The notes beneath the pieces were generated by a model. The model ran no database searches. It was not told the origin of the DNA and worked only from the letters and a program-made list of their open reading frames with translations. The position numbers and the translations under genes were made by a program. 64,000 nt of DNA from Monoplex corrugatus (Eukaryota; Mollusca; Gastropoda; Littorinimorpha; Ranellidae): contig CM060307.1 of the NCBI GenBank assembly GCA_030674185.1, positions 50,582,883 to 50,646,882 on the forward strand, given 5' to 3'. This document shows, piece after piece, positions 31,615-61,439 of this stretch (the first letter of the stretch is position 1; the number at the start of each line of letters is the position of its first letter).

Positions 31615-34360
31615 ATGTCTAGTTTCGAGCACGTTGAAGTATCCTTCCAATCCACCCCTCACCCCATCACCTTCTCCTGTGTCTATCGACCTCCACCTAG
31701 CTCTGCCAACAAGCTCACCACATCCATGTTTCTCTCTGACTTTGATCAACTTCTCGATTACTACTGTCTCTTACCTGGAAATCTCATCATTCTAGGTGAC
31801 ATCAATGTCCACTATGACAACACTCACCGTTATGACACAAGACATATCATCAACTCTCTGTCCAATCACAATATGACTCAACACATTTCTGAACCAACCC
31901 ATCAAAAAGGTCACATTCTTGACTGGATCATTTCTCGTGATCACCACAATTCCGCTACTGACAACTGCTTAGTTCTTTCTACCCGTCTAACTTCAGCCCT
32001 TCCATCTGACCACTCTGCAATTCTCTGTTCTCTCGACATTTCTCCTCCTTCCCGTACCATGCGCACAGTGACTCGACGCAATCTCAAATCTATCGACCTC
32101 TCCACATTTTCATCTGATGCCTCCCGTCTCCTTTCTGAAAAGTCACATAACCTTGCCGATGAATTCTATACTACTCTCCACCATCTTCTGGACACTCATG
32201 CTCCAGCCACAACCCGTCCTTTACCTGACCGCCCCCCTACCCCCTGGCTCACTCATGAGATCGCCTGTGCAAAACGTGCCCGCCGCAGAGCAGAGCGCCG
32301 CTGGCGCAAATCCAAACTCACTGTACACAGGCAACTTTTCCAAGCCTCTAAAACAAAAGTATCCACCCTCATTGCATCAGCAAAAACAAGCTATTTCCAA
32401 ACCAAAATCCTGAATGCCTCTTCTTCAAAAGAACTCTTTACAACCATGAATCATCTCCTTGGCACACGAAAAGATTTACCTCTCCCAACAAAACATACAA
32501 ATGAAGAACTCCCATCTGTATTCTCCAACTATTTCACCACCAAAATACAAACTCTTCGTGACAGGCTTGACAGGACACCCTGTCAACCATGCCCACCTGA
32601 CCCTTCCTTCTCTGGCACACCTCTTACTACTTTTAACCCAGTCTCACAAGAAGAAATTCTCAACACAATCAGATCCATGTCGTTCAAAACCTGCGAACTG
32701 GATCCTCTTCCAGGTTCTCTCTACACCGACTGTCTCCCTACTCTCCTCCCATTCATCACTGACATCATCAACACTTCTCTTCAAACTGGAACTGTCCCTG
32801 ATTCTTTCAAGTCTGCTATTGTTCACCCTCTTCTCAAGAAACACAATTTAGATCCAAATGAACTGAAAAATTACCGGCCTATCTCTAATCTCTCTTTCTT
32901 GTCAAAACTCCTTGAAAAAGTCGTCCTCAACCAGCTGAACTCTCACCTGTCTGCCAACAATCTCCTCAATCCTTTCCAGTCAGCCTACCGCCAGTGCCAT
33001 AGCACTGAAACTGCCCTACTACACATTCTCAACAATCTCCTCCTTGCAACTGATACTGGCAAAGTCTCTCTCCTCACACTCCTTGATCTGTCTGCAGCCT
33101 TTGATACCATTGATCATGGTATTCTCCTTTCTAGACTTCATCATACTTTTGGCATCTCTGACATTGCTCTGTCTTGGTTCACTTCATACCTATCCAACAG
33201 AAAACAAACCGTTCTCATCAATGGCACTTACTCTCAACCTGCATACCTGACCTGTGGTGTTCCACAAGGATCTGTCCTTGGCCCTGTTCTGTTCACTCTT
33301 TACACCTCCCCCCTGTCCACCATCATCAACTCCCATTCTATAAAACACCACTTCTATGCTGATGACACCCAACTTCAAGACAGTGACTCGCCTGATAATA
33401 TACAGCGCCTGTTGACTCGCACCACTGAGTGTTACTCGGACATTAAGAACTGGATGACAAACAATAGACTTCAGCTTAATGACGACAAAACAGAAGCTAT
33501 CCTCATTGGCACCCGTCAGAAACTTTCTCAGCTGCCTCCTTTTTCTCTCCCATTATGTAACACATCAGTCCCAATTTCTGATTCAGCTAAAAACCTTGGT
33601 GTCTGCATTGACTCTACCCTCTCCATGAACAACTTTGTTTCTCAAACTGCCAGATCCTGCTACTATCATCTCCATCGTATAAGGCTGATCAGGAAGTATC
33701 TCTCTGTCGAAACAACTGCAAAACTCGTTCTCTCCTTCATAATGTCTCGCATTGACTATTGCAATTCACTCCTGTCTGGTCTTCCTGCCTCCACCATTCA
33801 CATCCTACAGCGCATTCAAAACAATGCTGTACGCCTTGTACTCAAAAAGAAAAAAGCTGACCACATATCTCCTCTCCTGGCACAACTTCACTGGCTCCCT
33901 GTATCAAAGCGCATACAGTACAAACTAGACACCATGTGCTACAAAAGCCTCAATAACGCAGCCCCCGATTACCTGTCAAGCCTACTTGAGATCTATCTTC
34001 CCTCACGTACCCTCCGCTCTGCCTCCGATCCTCTGACTTTTCGCTTTCCACGCACTAAGCTCAATACCTATGGTCCACGAGCCTTCTCTGTTTCTGGTCC
34101 ACTCTCCTGGAACAAACTTCCTCTCTCAGTCCGTCAGCAACCTACTTTTGTCTCCTTCAAGTCCGCTCTCAAAACTCACCTTTTCTCCTCCGCATAAAAT
34201 CCTAACCTCACTCAACCCCCCCCCCCTCTGCAGCCTGTCTCCGCTCGGAGGGAATCACATGGTTATAATATATAATTGTATATGCTATGCTCTCTATAAT
34301 TTTCCATTGCTTTTATTCTTGCTTTTATTGCTTTTATTCTTTCTCTCCCATTTATAGCCA

Positions 34361-34398
<38 letters not shown>

Positions 34399-34509
34399 CG
34401 TGTGTGTGCGTGCGTGCGTGCTTACGTGTGTGTCTGCTTCAGCGCTTAGATTTGATTTTATCAAGATTTTGCGCTATATAAATATTGTAATTATTATTAT
34501 TATTATTAT
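31615..34509 (+). mobile_element. CR1/L2-like non-LTR retrotransposon, 5'-truncated in the endonuclease
   Basis: The element begins in mid-endonuclease next to a GT/GTCT tract and runs to a terminus TTGCGCTATATAAATATTG plus (ATT)n near 34509. The protein aligns by eye along its whole length with the 22386-25769 ORF, but it is clearly a different subfamily. The 3' UTR carries its own TG tract (34364-34430). Confidence 0.88.
31621..34197 (+). CDS. Endonuclease (partial)-reverse transcriptase polyprotein (CR1/L2-like)
   Basis: About 858 codons stay open from the truncation point to TAA at 34195-34197. Upstream codons belong to the microsatellite and are not protein. The endonuclease C-terminal half has YRPPPSSANKL, LIILGDINVHYDN (GDINVH) and PSDHSAIL. 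The linker has AKRARRRAERRWRKS. RT motifs are FKTCELDPLPGSLY, NYRPISNLSFLSKLLEK, QSAYRQCHSTETALL, LLDLSAAFDTIDHGIL (motif A), CGVPQGSVLGPVLF (motif B) and HFYADDTQLQ (motif C, canonical YADD). The C-terminus is complete (SFKSALKTHLFSSA). Without the endonuclease N-terminus it cannot be autonomous. No stop or frameshift has accumulated in the 2.6 kb that remain, which suggests a recent insertion. Confidence 0.87.
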   Translation, partial: SFEHVEVSFQSTPHPITFSCVYRPPPSSANKLTTSMFLSDFDQLLDYYCLLPGNLIILGDINVHYDNTHRYDTRHIINSLSNHNMTQHISEPTHQKGHILDWIISRDHHNSATDNCLVLSTRLTSALPSDHSAILCSLDISPPSRTMRTVTRRNLKSIDLSTFSSDASRLLSEKSHNLADEFYTTLHHLLDTHAPATTRPLPDRPPTPWLTHEIACAKRARRRAERRWRKSKLTVHRQLFQASKTKVSTLIASAKTSYFQTKILNASSSKELFTTMNHLLGTRKDLPLPTKHTNEELPSVFSNYFTTKIQTLRDRLDRTPCQPCPPDPSFSGTPLTTFNPVSQEEILNTIRSMSFKTCELDPLPGSLYTDCLPTLLPFITDIINTSLQTGTVPDSFKSAIVHPLLKKHNLDPNELKNYRPISNLSFLSKLLEKVVLNQLNSHLSANNLLNPFQSAYRQCHSTETALLHILNNLLLATDTGKVSLLTLLDLSAAFDTIDHGILLSRLHHTFGISDIALSWFTSYLSNRKQTVLINGTYSQPAYLTCGVPQGSVLGPVLFTLYTSPLSTIINSHSIKHHFYADDTQLQDSDSPDNIQRLLTRTTECYSDIKNWMTNNRLQLNDDKTEAILIGTRQKLSQLPPFSLPLCNTSVPISDSAKNLGVCIDSTLSMNNFVSQTARSCYYHLHRIRLIRKYLSVETTAKLVLSFIMSRIDYCNSLLSGLPASTIHILQRIQNNAVRLVLKKKKADHISPLLAQLHWLPVSKRIQYKLDTMCYKSLNNAAPDYLSSLLEIYLPSRTLRSASDPLTFRFPRTKLNTYGPRAFSVSGPLSWNKLPLSVRQQPTFVSFKSALKTHLFSSA

Positions 34510-34644
34510 GTGTGTATTTGTCGTTGATAAATTCAAAAATAGATTAGTTGGTTTTTCATAAAGTATGCTTAATACTGCACTCATACATGTATCCATTATT
34601 CACATGGTCGAACTGCATCATCGTATTGACACGGCAATGTCTAT

Positions 34645-37100
34645 AGTGCATTGATGTCTCACCTGTCTCACCGGGTTCAGTGTTGGCCGCTCCACTCTTT
34701 GACACCACCACTCTCCTCCAAATGCCTTGTCTTTTGTGGACAACTTCTTGGATATTTAGGCCACTGATGTTGGTTATGTCCTCGATGTATGAGACTGAAG
34801 GTCTGCCTTTCTTCCTTTTTGTCTCTGTTTTTCATTGAAAAATGGTTACCATAAAGTCTGTGTTCTTGCTGCGTGACACATGGCCAATGTATTTTAGTCT
34901 TCTCTTGTTGATGTCTGCTAGTAGTTTTCTGGTGGTATCAAGTTCTTCCAGGACAATTTCATTAGTTTGTCTATCTGTCCATTTGACACGTAGTTGTCTC
35001 CGATAAAAACCGTATCTCTGTTGCCTCAGTTCTTTTGCAACCAGCTTTTCTGAGAGCCCATGCTTCGCAGCCATAAATCATAATTGGCCAGATAAAGCAT
35101 TTTAAAATTTTAATTTTCAGGCCATTTGGTATGCCTCTGTCTTTCCAGGTATTGTTGAGTTGAACCATTCTTCTTTACTTTGCCATTACAGTTCTTATTT
35201 TGATGACTTTAGAGCGGGTTTTTACAGAACTAAGATATTTGAAATCTTTAACATTTTTAAAGGAACTTTATCAATTAAAATGTCTTGACTGTTTTCAGTG
35301 TCTTTGCGTTTAATATGTAGCACTTTGTTTTATTGGCGTTCAAGTTTAGGTCAGCGTTTTTGCCCACTGCATCCACTATGTATAGAATTCTTTTTATACT
35401 GGTAATGTTGCCTGCGATTAGCGCAGTATCATCAGTATAACACAAGTTTGTAAGTTTTTCCCCCCTATCCTTATACATTAGCCTTCTACATTAGCACCTC
35501 TCATGACATGTTCCGTATAGATGTTAAAGAGATACGGTGAAAGGATACAACCTTGTCCAACTCTCCTGTGGATATTGAACAATTGACATTTTTTATTTTC
35601 CATCTAATTGTAGCCTTTTGGTCTTTGTATAATGATGCAATTAATGAAATGAAATGATAGGAAAGCCAATTTTTACCATTGCGTTAAATAGGTGGAGATG
35701 AATGACGCTATCAAATGCTTTGCTATAGTATATGAAGGTGACAAAAACTTCTTCATCTGTTGTTTTTATTTTCTCTATGAATGTTTGTAACAAAAATAAC
35801 ATGTCAGTTGTTCCTCTGTTGGATCTGTAGCCTGCCTGACAGTCAGATAGAGTTTCTTCTATCTTGGGCTTCAATCTGTTGAGAACAATTATGAGCACAC
35901 TCTCACTGGCATGGCTGATTATGGCAACTTTTCTTTAGTTGTTTCTGTCTTTGACATTGCCACTCTTATAAGGCATCACAAATTCTTGAAGTTTCCAATC
36001 TGTTGGCAACTGATGAGTAGTCCAGGTTTTATAACAAAGATGGTCATTGCTATTAGGCCTTCTTTTCCAGTATGTTTTAACAATTCTCCAGGAACACTGT
36101 CAAATCCTGTGGATTTTCTTGATTGTAAGTGCTTGTTGGCTGCTTCAGTTTCACTTAAAAGTGGTTCTAGTTTATTTCTGGACAGTTCAGGTCAGAGCAT
36201 AGGGTATCTTGGGAGCTATTGTCGCTAAAAAGGGATGCTCCATATTCATTCCATCTGTTCATAATAGTCTCTGGTTCAGTCAATGTAGTGGCTTCTTTGC
36301 TGTTGATAAGCTCATTTCTGGGTTGGAATTTGGTGGATTGAACTTTCTTTATCTGTTGGAATAGATCTCTGGATCTTCTGCATTTATTATGCTCAGTTAT
36401 TTTTGTACATTCTTCCTCCAGCCAATTTTGTTATCTTTTCTAATTCGAGTCTTAATTTCTCTTTTCATTCTTATTCATCTATTTATATATTTTTTGTACT
36501 CTTCTTTTCTTTCAGATTTGCGAGCTTGGCTTTTCTGGTGGGCGAACTAGATCCATAACTCCCTCGCTTATGTAGGGATTAGTTCTTTTTTGGTTTTGTT
36601 TTTTGGTTTTGCTTTGTTTTTGTTTTGTTGTTGTTGTTGATGATGTTGTTGTTTTTTTGCCTTTCTGTTTGGCTAGATCCATACCTTCCTCGCTAATGTA
36701 GGGCTTAGTTTTTTCCCCCTGCCTAATTGTTCTTCTGCTACTTCAAGGAAGATATTTTTCATATCGGCCCAAATTTCTTCTGGATACTGGTCATTTAATG
36801 TCCAGTCCTGGATTAAAGTCTCAAAACGATTGCTGACTTCACTCTCAAAATCAGATGCAGTGTCTTGATTTTTCAGTTTCTCTAGATAAAACTAAGGGGC
36901 TGGCTAGGCCTTGAGTTTAATTTTTGCTGCGACTAGGTGGTGATCACTATCACAATCAGCTCCTGGTTTTGTTTTGGAACCTAGAAAAGTAGTTCTCCAT
37001 GTCCTGTCTATCATGATGTAATCTATCTGATTTCTGATTTTTATTTTCTTATTATGATTGTTTGCTTTAAAAAAAGTTTCCAAGTATATTATCTGCGACA
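34645..37100 (-). mobile_element. RTE-like LINE (second family), degraded
   Basis: Minus-strand pieces in order are an endonuclease C-terminus (37050-36904: IDYIMIDRTW, DSDHHLVAAKIKLK), RT segments (35898-35641: KPKIEETLSDCQAGYRSNRG, FIYYSKAFDSVIH; 35478-35275: CYTDDTALIAGN) and the C-terminus (35168-34832: KCFIWPIMIYGCEAWALRKA and a GHVSRS segment). The catalytic motif is YTDD instead of YADD. Many frameshifts and stops separate the pieces. Its 5' end meets the tail of another RTE copy at 37121. Confidence 0.75.
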
Positions 37101-37120
37101 ATGCTGTTTAAAGAGGGTAT

Positions 37121-37950
37121 TCATCATCATCATCATCAGGTGCCTTGCCGCATGGCGTTGGCGATTATGGACTTCCATCTCTCTCTATCACTAGTTGCCT
37201 CAAGCATCTCTTCCATCCTCTTTGTCCCCAGCCACTCTGCAAGTCCGTCTAGTATCTTCTCCCTGGGTCTTCCCGGTGCTCTCTTTCCCTCCAGCATTTC
37301 CGTTGTGATCAGGTGCTCCAATTCCCCTTTCCTCATAAAATGGCCTATAAATGTTGCCTGTCTTTTCCTAATCTTCCTTATGAATGATCTTCTTGTTCTG
37401 CCTCCATCAAGACTATCTCGTTTGTTTTCTTTGCTATCCATGGAACTCTCAACATTCTTCTTAGAAACCACATCTCGGCTGCCTCAATCTTGTTCTGGCT
37501 TTGCTTGTTGACTGTCCACGCCTCGCAACCGTACAACAGTATTGGTTCTATATAACACTCAAGAAATCTCTTTCTGATGTTAATTGATAGGCATTTGTTG
37601 GTCAGAATGCTTTTCATCTTCTTGAATGCTGTTTTGGCGTGGCCGATTCTGCCAGATATTTCTGATGTGCATCTGTCGTCTGGTGAAATGATCGTTCCCA
37701 GGTATTTAAATTTATCAACCTGTCTCAAGGTTGTGCCATTTGCTGTTATTTTGCATGAGGGGATTTCATGTTTTTTACTGATCACCATGACTTCAGTCAT
37801 CCTGCTGTTTAGTTCTAAGCCCTTACCTTTGCTTTTTATGTCTAGTATATTCACAAGGTTTTGTAGGTCCCTTTCATTTTCTGCTATTAGCTCGGTGTCA
37901 TCTGCGTATCGAATATATATGAACTGTTTGCACAAAATCATCATCATCAT
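37121..37950 (-). mobile_element. RTE-like LINE 3' fragment, copy 3
   Basis: The minus strand reads FIYIRYADDTELIAENERDL (catalytic YADD), LELNSRMTEVMVISKKHEIP, FKYLGTIISPDD, IEPILLYGCEAWTVNKQS, RRMLRVPW, ATFIGHFMRKGELEHLITTE and ANAMRQGT, then a (TGA)n tail at 37121-37139. Two overlapping frames (37950-37378 and 37471-37136) differ by one base near 37390-37400. The 5' end stops inside the RT at 37950, next to a short (ATG)n run. Confidence 0.85.
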
Positions 37951-38402
37951 TATGGTACTTATGTGTACAACCCCTATTCCACAAATAGGGTAAGTCTATT
38001 TTGGATTATTTCTTTAGTCTAGCTTTAGATCAAGTCTAGTTTAGATTATTTCTTTCCTTCTTATTAGGCATTATCATTTTCTAAATCATTATTACATTTT
38101 GATTTAGCTTGTTAGTTTATTGTTTACAGTGACTAAAACTTACTTTTGAGTCAACTTGACAATGGACTTTATTGTGATTTGTAAATTACTGAAGCACATA
38201 AGTTATGGTATAGTTATTGAGTAATGTTTCTTGGTGTGTTTCAGGGTTTATTTTCTGTCCCATTTATGCCTCTTACAATAAAGAACAGGGAACGAACCCA
38301 ACAGGACTCCAATAAATTCTGTAAGAGTGTGGTCCTGTCACACTGCTACTATCACTGCTACTGCTACTTCCACATTCAGATTTAGTTTCTGTTCATTTAG
38401 GC
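37951..38402. other. Upstream flank of the p23 gene
   Basis: AT-rich sequence with no ORF of note. A run of ACTGCTACT-type triplets at 38340-38372 precedes the shared motif at 38408. Confidence 0.5.
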
Positions 38403-38407
38403 CAGGC

Positions 38408-38502
38408 CAGTAAAAAGACATATAACCCTTTGTGGAAAGTTCTAGCTTGTCAGGGAAAGATCACTTAGTGTGCGGCAGAGTGAGAAAGCGTGTTGAAACA
38501 AG
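38408..38502 (+). promoter_or_regulatory. Probable 5' UTR / promoter-proximal region of p23
   Basis: Lies directly upstream of the p23 ATG. It contains the block CAGTAAAAAGACATATAACC that recurs at 31201, far from any gene. The transcription start cannot be placed from sequence alone, and no TATA box stands out. The context around the start (ACAAGATGG) fits the Kozak consensus. Confidence 0.45.
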
Positions 38503-57581
<19,079 letters not shown>

Positions 57582-58310
57582 GTCTCCTGTCCGATAGATC
57601 AACCATAGCTTGACTGGGATCGAAATGAATGCAAGATGTGCAGAGAGCAGCTCATTGACCATACTTATCATCAAAGGCAGAAAATAGAGTTGAGATAGCT
57701 GTTGGAATACAGCTACAAACATTGTTGCTCACCGCATGTGTGGATGCAAGTGTCAGCGGTCCGATTTCTCCAAACAGCTACACCATGCAAACGGAGGAAA
57801 TTTGTGGACATTCTTCAAATAATTGAATTGTTTGATTTGGCTTATTTTCTATTTGCATCGTTGTGTTTTAAAGTTTATTCTTACACATGCATTGCTTAAA
57901 TACGGATGTGGCTTTCCATCCCCCCTCCCCCAAGTTATTTATGCAGTCATAAATCAAAGCATCATCATTTCTTTACATTTTTCCCCCATTGTTTATGTGA
58001 TCACCAGTTGGTTTAAATTCTGCATACAAGCTCAGCGTGCATTTGTTTTATTACATTTTGAGCATAGTTTATTTCTACAGATGCATTGCTCCAGTATGAT
58101 GTGGCTTCTCCCTCCCAGATTACGTATGCAGTCACAGATTAAGATGCCATCATTTTTGTATTGTTTTCGTTTTTTTGTTTTCACCCATTGTTCATATGAT
58201 CACTGGCTAGTTCAGTCTGCATACAAGCTCATCTTGCATGTGTATCATTTCTTTGTTATCAAAGCAGATTGTTTTGAATGATTATGAATAAAATATAAAT
58301 AAAAACATTT
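57582..58310 (+). promoter_or_regulatory. PTGES3: p23 3' UTR with polyadenylation signals
   Basis: AATAAA occurs at 58287-58292 and 58298-58303, about 710 bp after the stop codon. No earlier exact AATAAA was noticed downstream of the stop. An internal duplication (57873-58042 and 58068-58239) lies in this UTR. Confidence 0.6.
57873..58239. repeat. Tandem duplication (about 195-bp spacing) inside the p23 3' UTR
   Basis: GTTTATT, ATGCATTGCT, GATGTGGCTT, GCAGTCA, CCCATTGTT and CTGCATACAAGCTCA recur in order with offsets of 195-197 bp. The two halves have diverged considerably. Confidence 0.78.
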
Positions 58311-58395
58311 CTTCACCGATTCAGAATGTGTGTGTGTGCGCGCGGACGTGCATGTGTGTGTGTTCCTAGCTTGAATATTAAAATTATTCTTTTCT

Positions 58396-59580
58396 TTTTC
58401 TTCATCATCATCATCATCATGTGCCATGTCATATGGTGTTGACGATCATGGCCCTCTATCTAAATCAATCTTTAGTTGCTGCAAGTATATTTTCTACTCT
58501 TTCTGTCCACATCCACTTGGCATAACTAATATTTTCTCCCTGGGTCTACCGTGTGCTCTTTTTCCCTCTGCTTTCCCATTGTGACTAGGTGCTCAAATTT
58601 CTGTTGCTTGTCTTTTCTTAATCATCTTCATTAGTGCCGTCTTTGTGCTTCTTTATAATCTTTTTCATTTGTGTTCTTTTGTGTTTACTTATTTCAAGAC
58701 TGTCCCATTTTTTTTCTTTGCTGTCCATGGAACTCGTAACGTTCTTAGAAATCACACTTCAGCTGCCTCAGTCTGTTCTGACTTTGTTGATTGTCCAGGC
58801 TTTGTATCTGTACAACAGTATCGGTTCTATACAATGCTGAAAAACTCTCCTTAATGGTACTTGATAGGCATTTGTTGGTAAGAACACTTTTCATTTTCTT
58901 GAATAGAATACTGTTTTAGCTTGGCCTGTTCTGCTGGATATTTCTACTGTGCATCTGCCATGAGTGTTCCCAGATACTTAAATTTATCAACAATTCTCAA
59001 TGTTGTGCCATTTGCAGTTTATATGAGTATTTCTTGTTTTTTGCTAATTACCATGACTTCAGTCTTCTTACTGTTTAGTTCTAGCCCTTTACATCTGCAT
59101 TCTATTTCTGTTATATTCACAAGATTTTGTAGGTGTTCTTCATTCTCTGCAATTATAATGATGTCATCTGCATAACAAAGACTTTATTATTTTTGCTCTT
59201 ACCTTTATCCCAGGGCATAATTCTACGTTTCTCATTGTGATTTCACTGTAAAATGAAAAATCTGGTGACAAAACACATCCCTGTCTAAACTCTTTGATAT
59301 TTTGAAAAAAAACTTGCATCATTTTCTATTTTTATTGCTGCTGTTTGTTCCCAATACATAGTTATTATTTGATCTTTTCCAGCTGGTTGATCAATTCTTC
59401 ATGTCTTACCCGATCAAAAACCTTGGTATAATCAACAAAACAAATCCTTATTCAACTCGATTGATGTTTCCATCAGAGTTCTTGCCATGTATATAGCTTT
59501 AGTAGCTTCATTCGCTTCAACAAATCCACATTATTCTTCTATTTTTGTTTTGATTCTGTTCCGTCCTCATGAATCTTTGT
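58396..59580 (-). mobile_element. RTE-like LINE fragment, copy 4 (strongly degraded)
   Basis: The (ATG)n tail at 58402-58420 precedes a minus-strand sequence related to the 37121-37950 copy but heavily mutated. Farther in, the minus strand reads ICFVDYTKVFDRVRHEELIN (RT motif A) at about 59390-59450. The 5' end lies near a SINE family A copy at 59642. Confidence 0.72.
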
Positions 59581-59641
59581 CACATGATTCATCAAACTGC
59601 TGGTATATGTTGTATGTGTTTGATAGTCTTATATACTTTGG

Positions 59642-59985
59642 ATTGATAATTGAGTACATATACTAAGTGAATATTTGGCTCTAGGGAAATGAGACAGGCT
59701 GAAGCAATTTTAGGTAATTTAGGCCCGTTACGTATTTGTTTCAGTGTCCTTAGTTATGTACAAATTTGTATTGAGGTATGTTTTTTAAATCCCCTGTGTG
59801 ATAAATTTGACAGAATGGTCAATGCCAGGGGCACCTCCTTAAATTATGTGCGCGAATGCATTGATATGTGCACTTACATTTTCTTTTCCTTTTTATTTTT
59901 AGTTGAAGTATTGTGTATGTTTTAAAACGTTTATAGCCCTGATATGGCTTCACGCAGTCAGCTGGATTTTAAACAAAAATAACAA
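59642..59985 (+). repeat. SINE family A, 3' of the p23 gene
   Basis: GATTGATAATTGAGTACATA, TTTGGCTCTAGGGAAATGAG, AAATTTGACAGAATGGTCAA, AGCCCTGATATGGCTTCACG and GCAGTCAGCTGGATTTTAAA with an AAAAATAACAAT tail. Confidence 0.82.
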
Positions 59986-59989
59986 TTGT

Positions 59990-60560
59990 ATGATGGAGTT
60001 CACATTCTGTAGCCCCTGTTTTCTTTGAAAATGCAATGAAAACCTGTTCACAGCTGGGTAGACTGGAGACCACACTCAGACAACTTTTCTCGGACCAGTA
60101 TCAAACCTGTGCAGGCAGATTAGACAGCAGGAGCTTTACCTCAATGCCACAACTAAACAAACTTTGGCATTGGTGGTGCGTGATTGGTGGAGTGAGAATT
60201 AGCGGTGTGGGATGAAGACCACTGAGTTGCTGAAGTTGGGACAGGCGTGGGGGTGGGGGAAGAAAGGTTACGAGTCGTACTCATGAAAAAGAATTTATCA
60301 AGAAGCACACCGTTTAAAAGTATCGAGTAGCATGCTTTAGTTTGGGAGGAATGTGACAAGTAGTGTCACTGGATGTTGGTCTTGTCAAGCTATGCATACA
60401 GATCCATGCAGCAGCGGCAATACCCGACAGAGTCCACACAGAGTGGTAGAAGCTCGTCTGTTTGCTGACAGTCAAGCCTTCTGCATTTGTTGTTTTCCAT
60501 TCCTCTGGACATGTGCTTAACAAGTTTTCAAAGACCTACCCATGAAAGTTGAGAAATCCT
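59990..60560. other. Intergenic sequence, no recognisable feature
   Basis: Two short minus-strand open frames (60523-60314 and 60359-60153) have no domain or repeat that I recognise. Confidence 0.5.
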
Positions 60561-60566
60561 TGTTTT

Positions 60567-60758
60567 TTAACCCTTTGACTCCTGCAGCCTGTCCAACAGC
60601 ATCCTTCTTTGTCAACCATGCTGGAAGAGCAAAAACTTAACCCTTTGACTCCCTCACCCTATCCACCAGCTTCCTGCAGGAAGCTGGTGGATAGGGTGAG
60701 GGAGTCAAAGGTTAAGTTTTTGCAGTTGGTAGATAGGGTGCAGGTGGCAAAGGGTTAA
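60567..60758. mobile_element. TTAA-flanked palindromic MITE, copy 6
   Basis: TTAACCCTTTGACTCCTG at the left, GGCAAAGGGTTAA at the right. It contains an almost perfect inner palindrome at 60637-60715, itself bounded by TTAA, and the shared block GTCAACCATGCTGGAAGAGC. Confidence 0.85.
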
Positions 60759-61326
60759 GTGCATGTATTCCGAACGTTTTGAAGCATGCACACATGCATT
60801 AAGCACACATACAGTTCAGATAAGCAGACAGATTCCTTTTTTCTTCAAAGGAAGTCTCATAAAAGAACCCAACACAAAAAAAGGCACAGTCCATATGGCT
60901 TTAATGGGTATTTACATAAATTAGACCAAAAATCCAATATTATACAATTTAATGATGGTTCTATCATCTAAGTTACTGTGCACACTCAAAACAACTGTTA
61001 AAAATCTACCTGGACCCTTTTGAGTCAATAGACTGCACCTACAATGACCTACCAACTGCACCAAGGCCTAACGTGCACAACTAGCTCTGCCTTTCCCAAT
61101 GTTCTTCATTGCATTTTTGTCAAAACGGAAGAAATAAAAAAAAACACATCACCCAATTTAATTTCCACAGAAAATGTTTTAGTGGTGGTCAAAAATATGC
61201 ACGCAATGTGTTCAAAACCTTGATTCTTTTCTCTTCAGAAACGGTTATAGGAATGTTGCACGATCTTGCCTTTAACATATTTCAACAAAAATGCAGTAAA
61301 TCAAAGTCCACTGAATACCATAACTA

Positions 61327-61416
61327 TTAACCCTTTGTCTCCCTCAACATATACACCAGCTTCTACTAGCTTTCTGCAGGAAGCTTGTAGATAGGCTGGG
61401 GGAATGAAACAATTAA
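61327..61416. mobile_element. TTAA-flanked palindromic MITE, copy 7 (short, diverged)
   Basis: TTAACCCTTTGTCTCCC at the left, GGGAATGAAACAATTAA at the right, folding around GCTTTCTGCAGGAAGC. Confidence 0.7.
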
Positions 61417-61439
61417 CAAAATATTTTTTTTAAGTAGGT

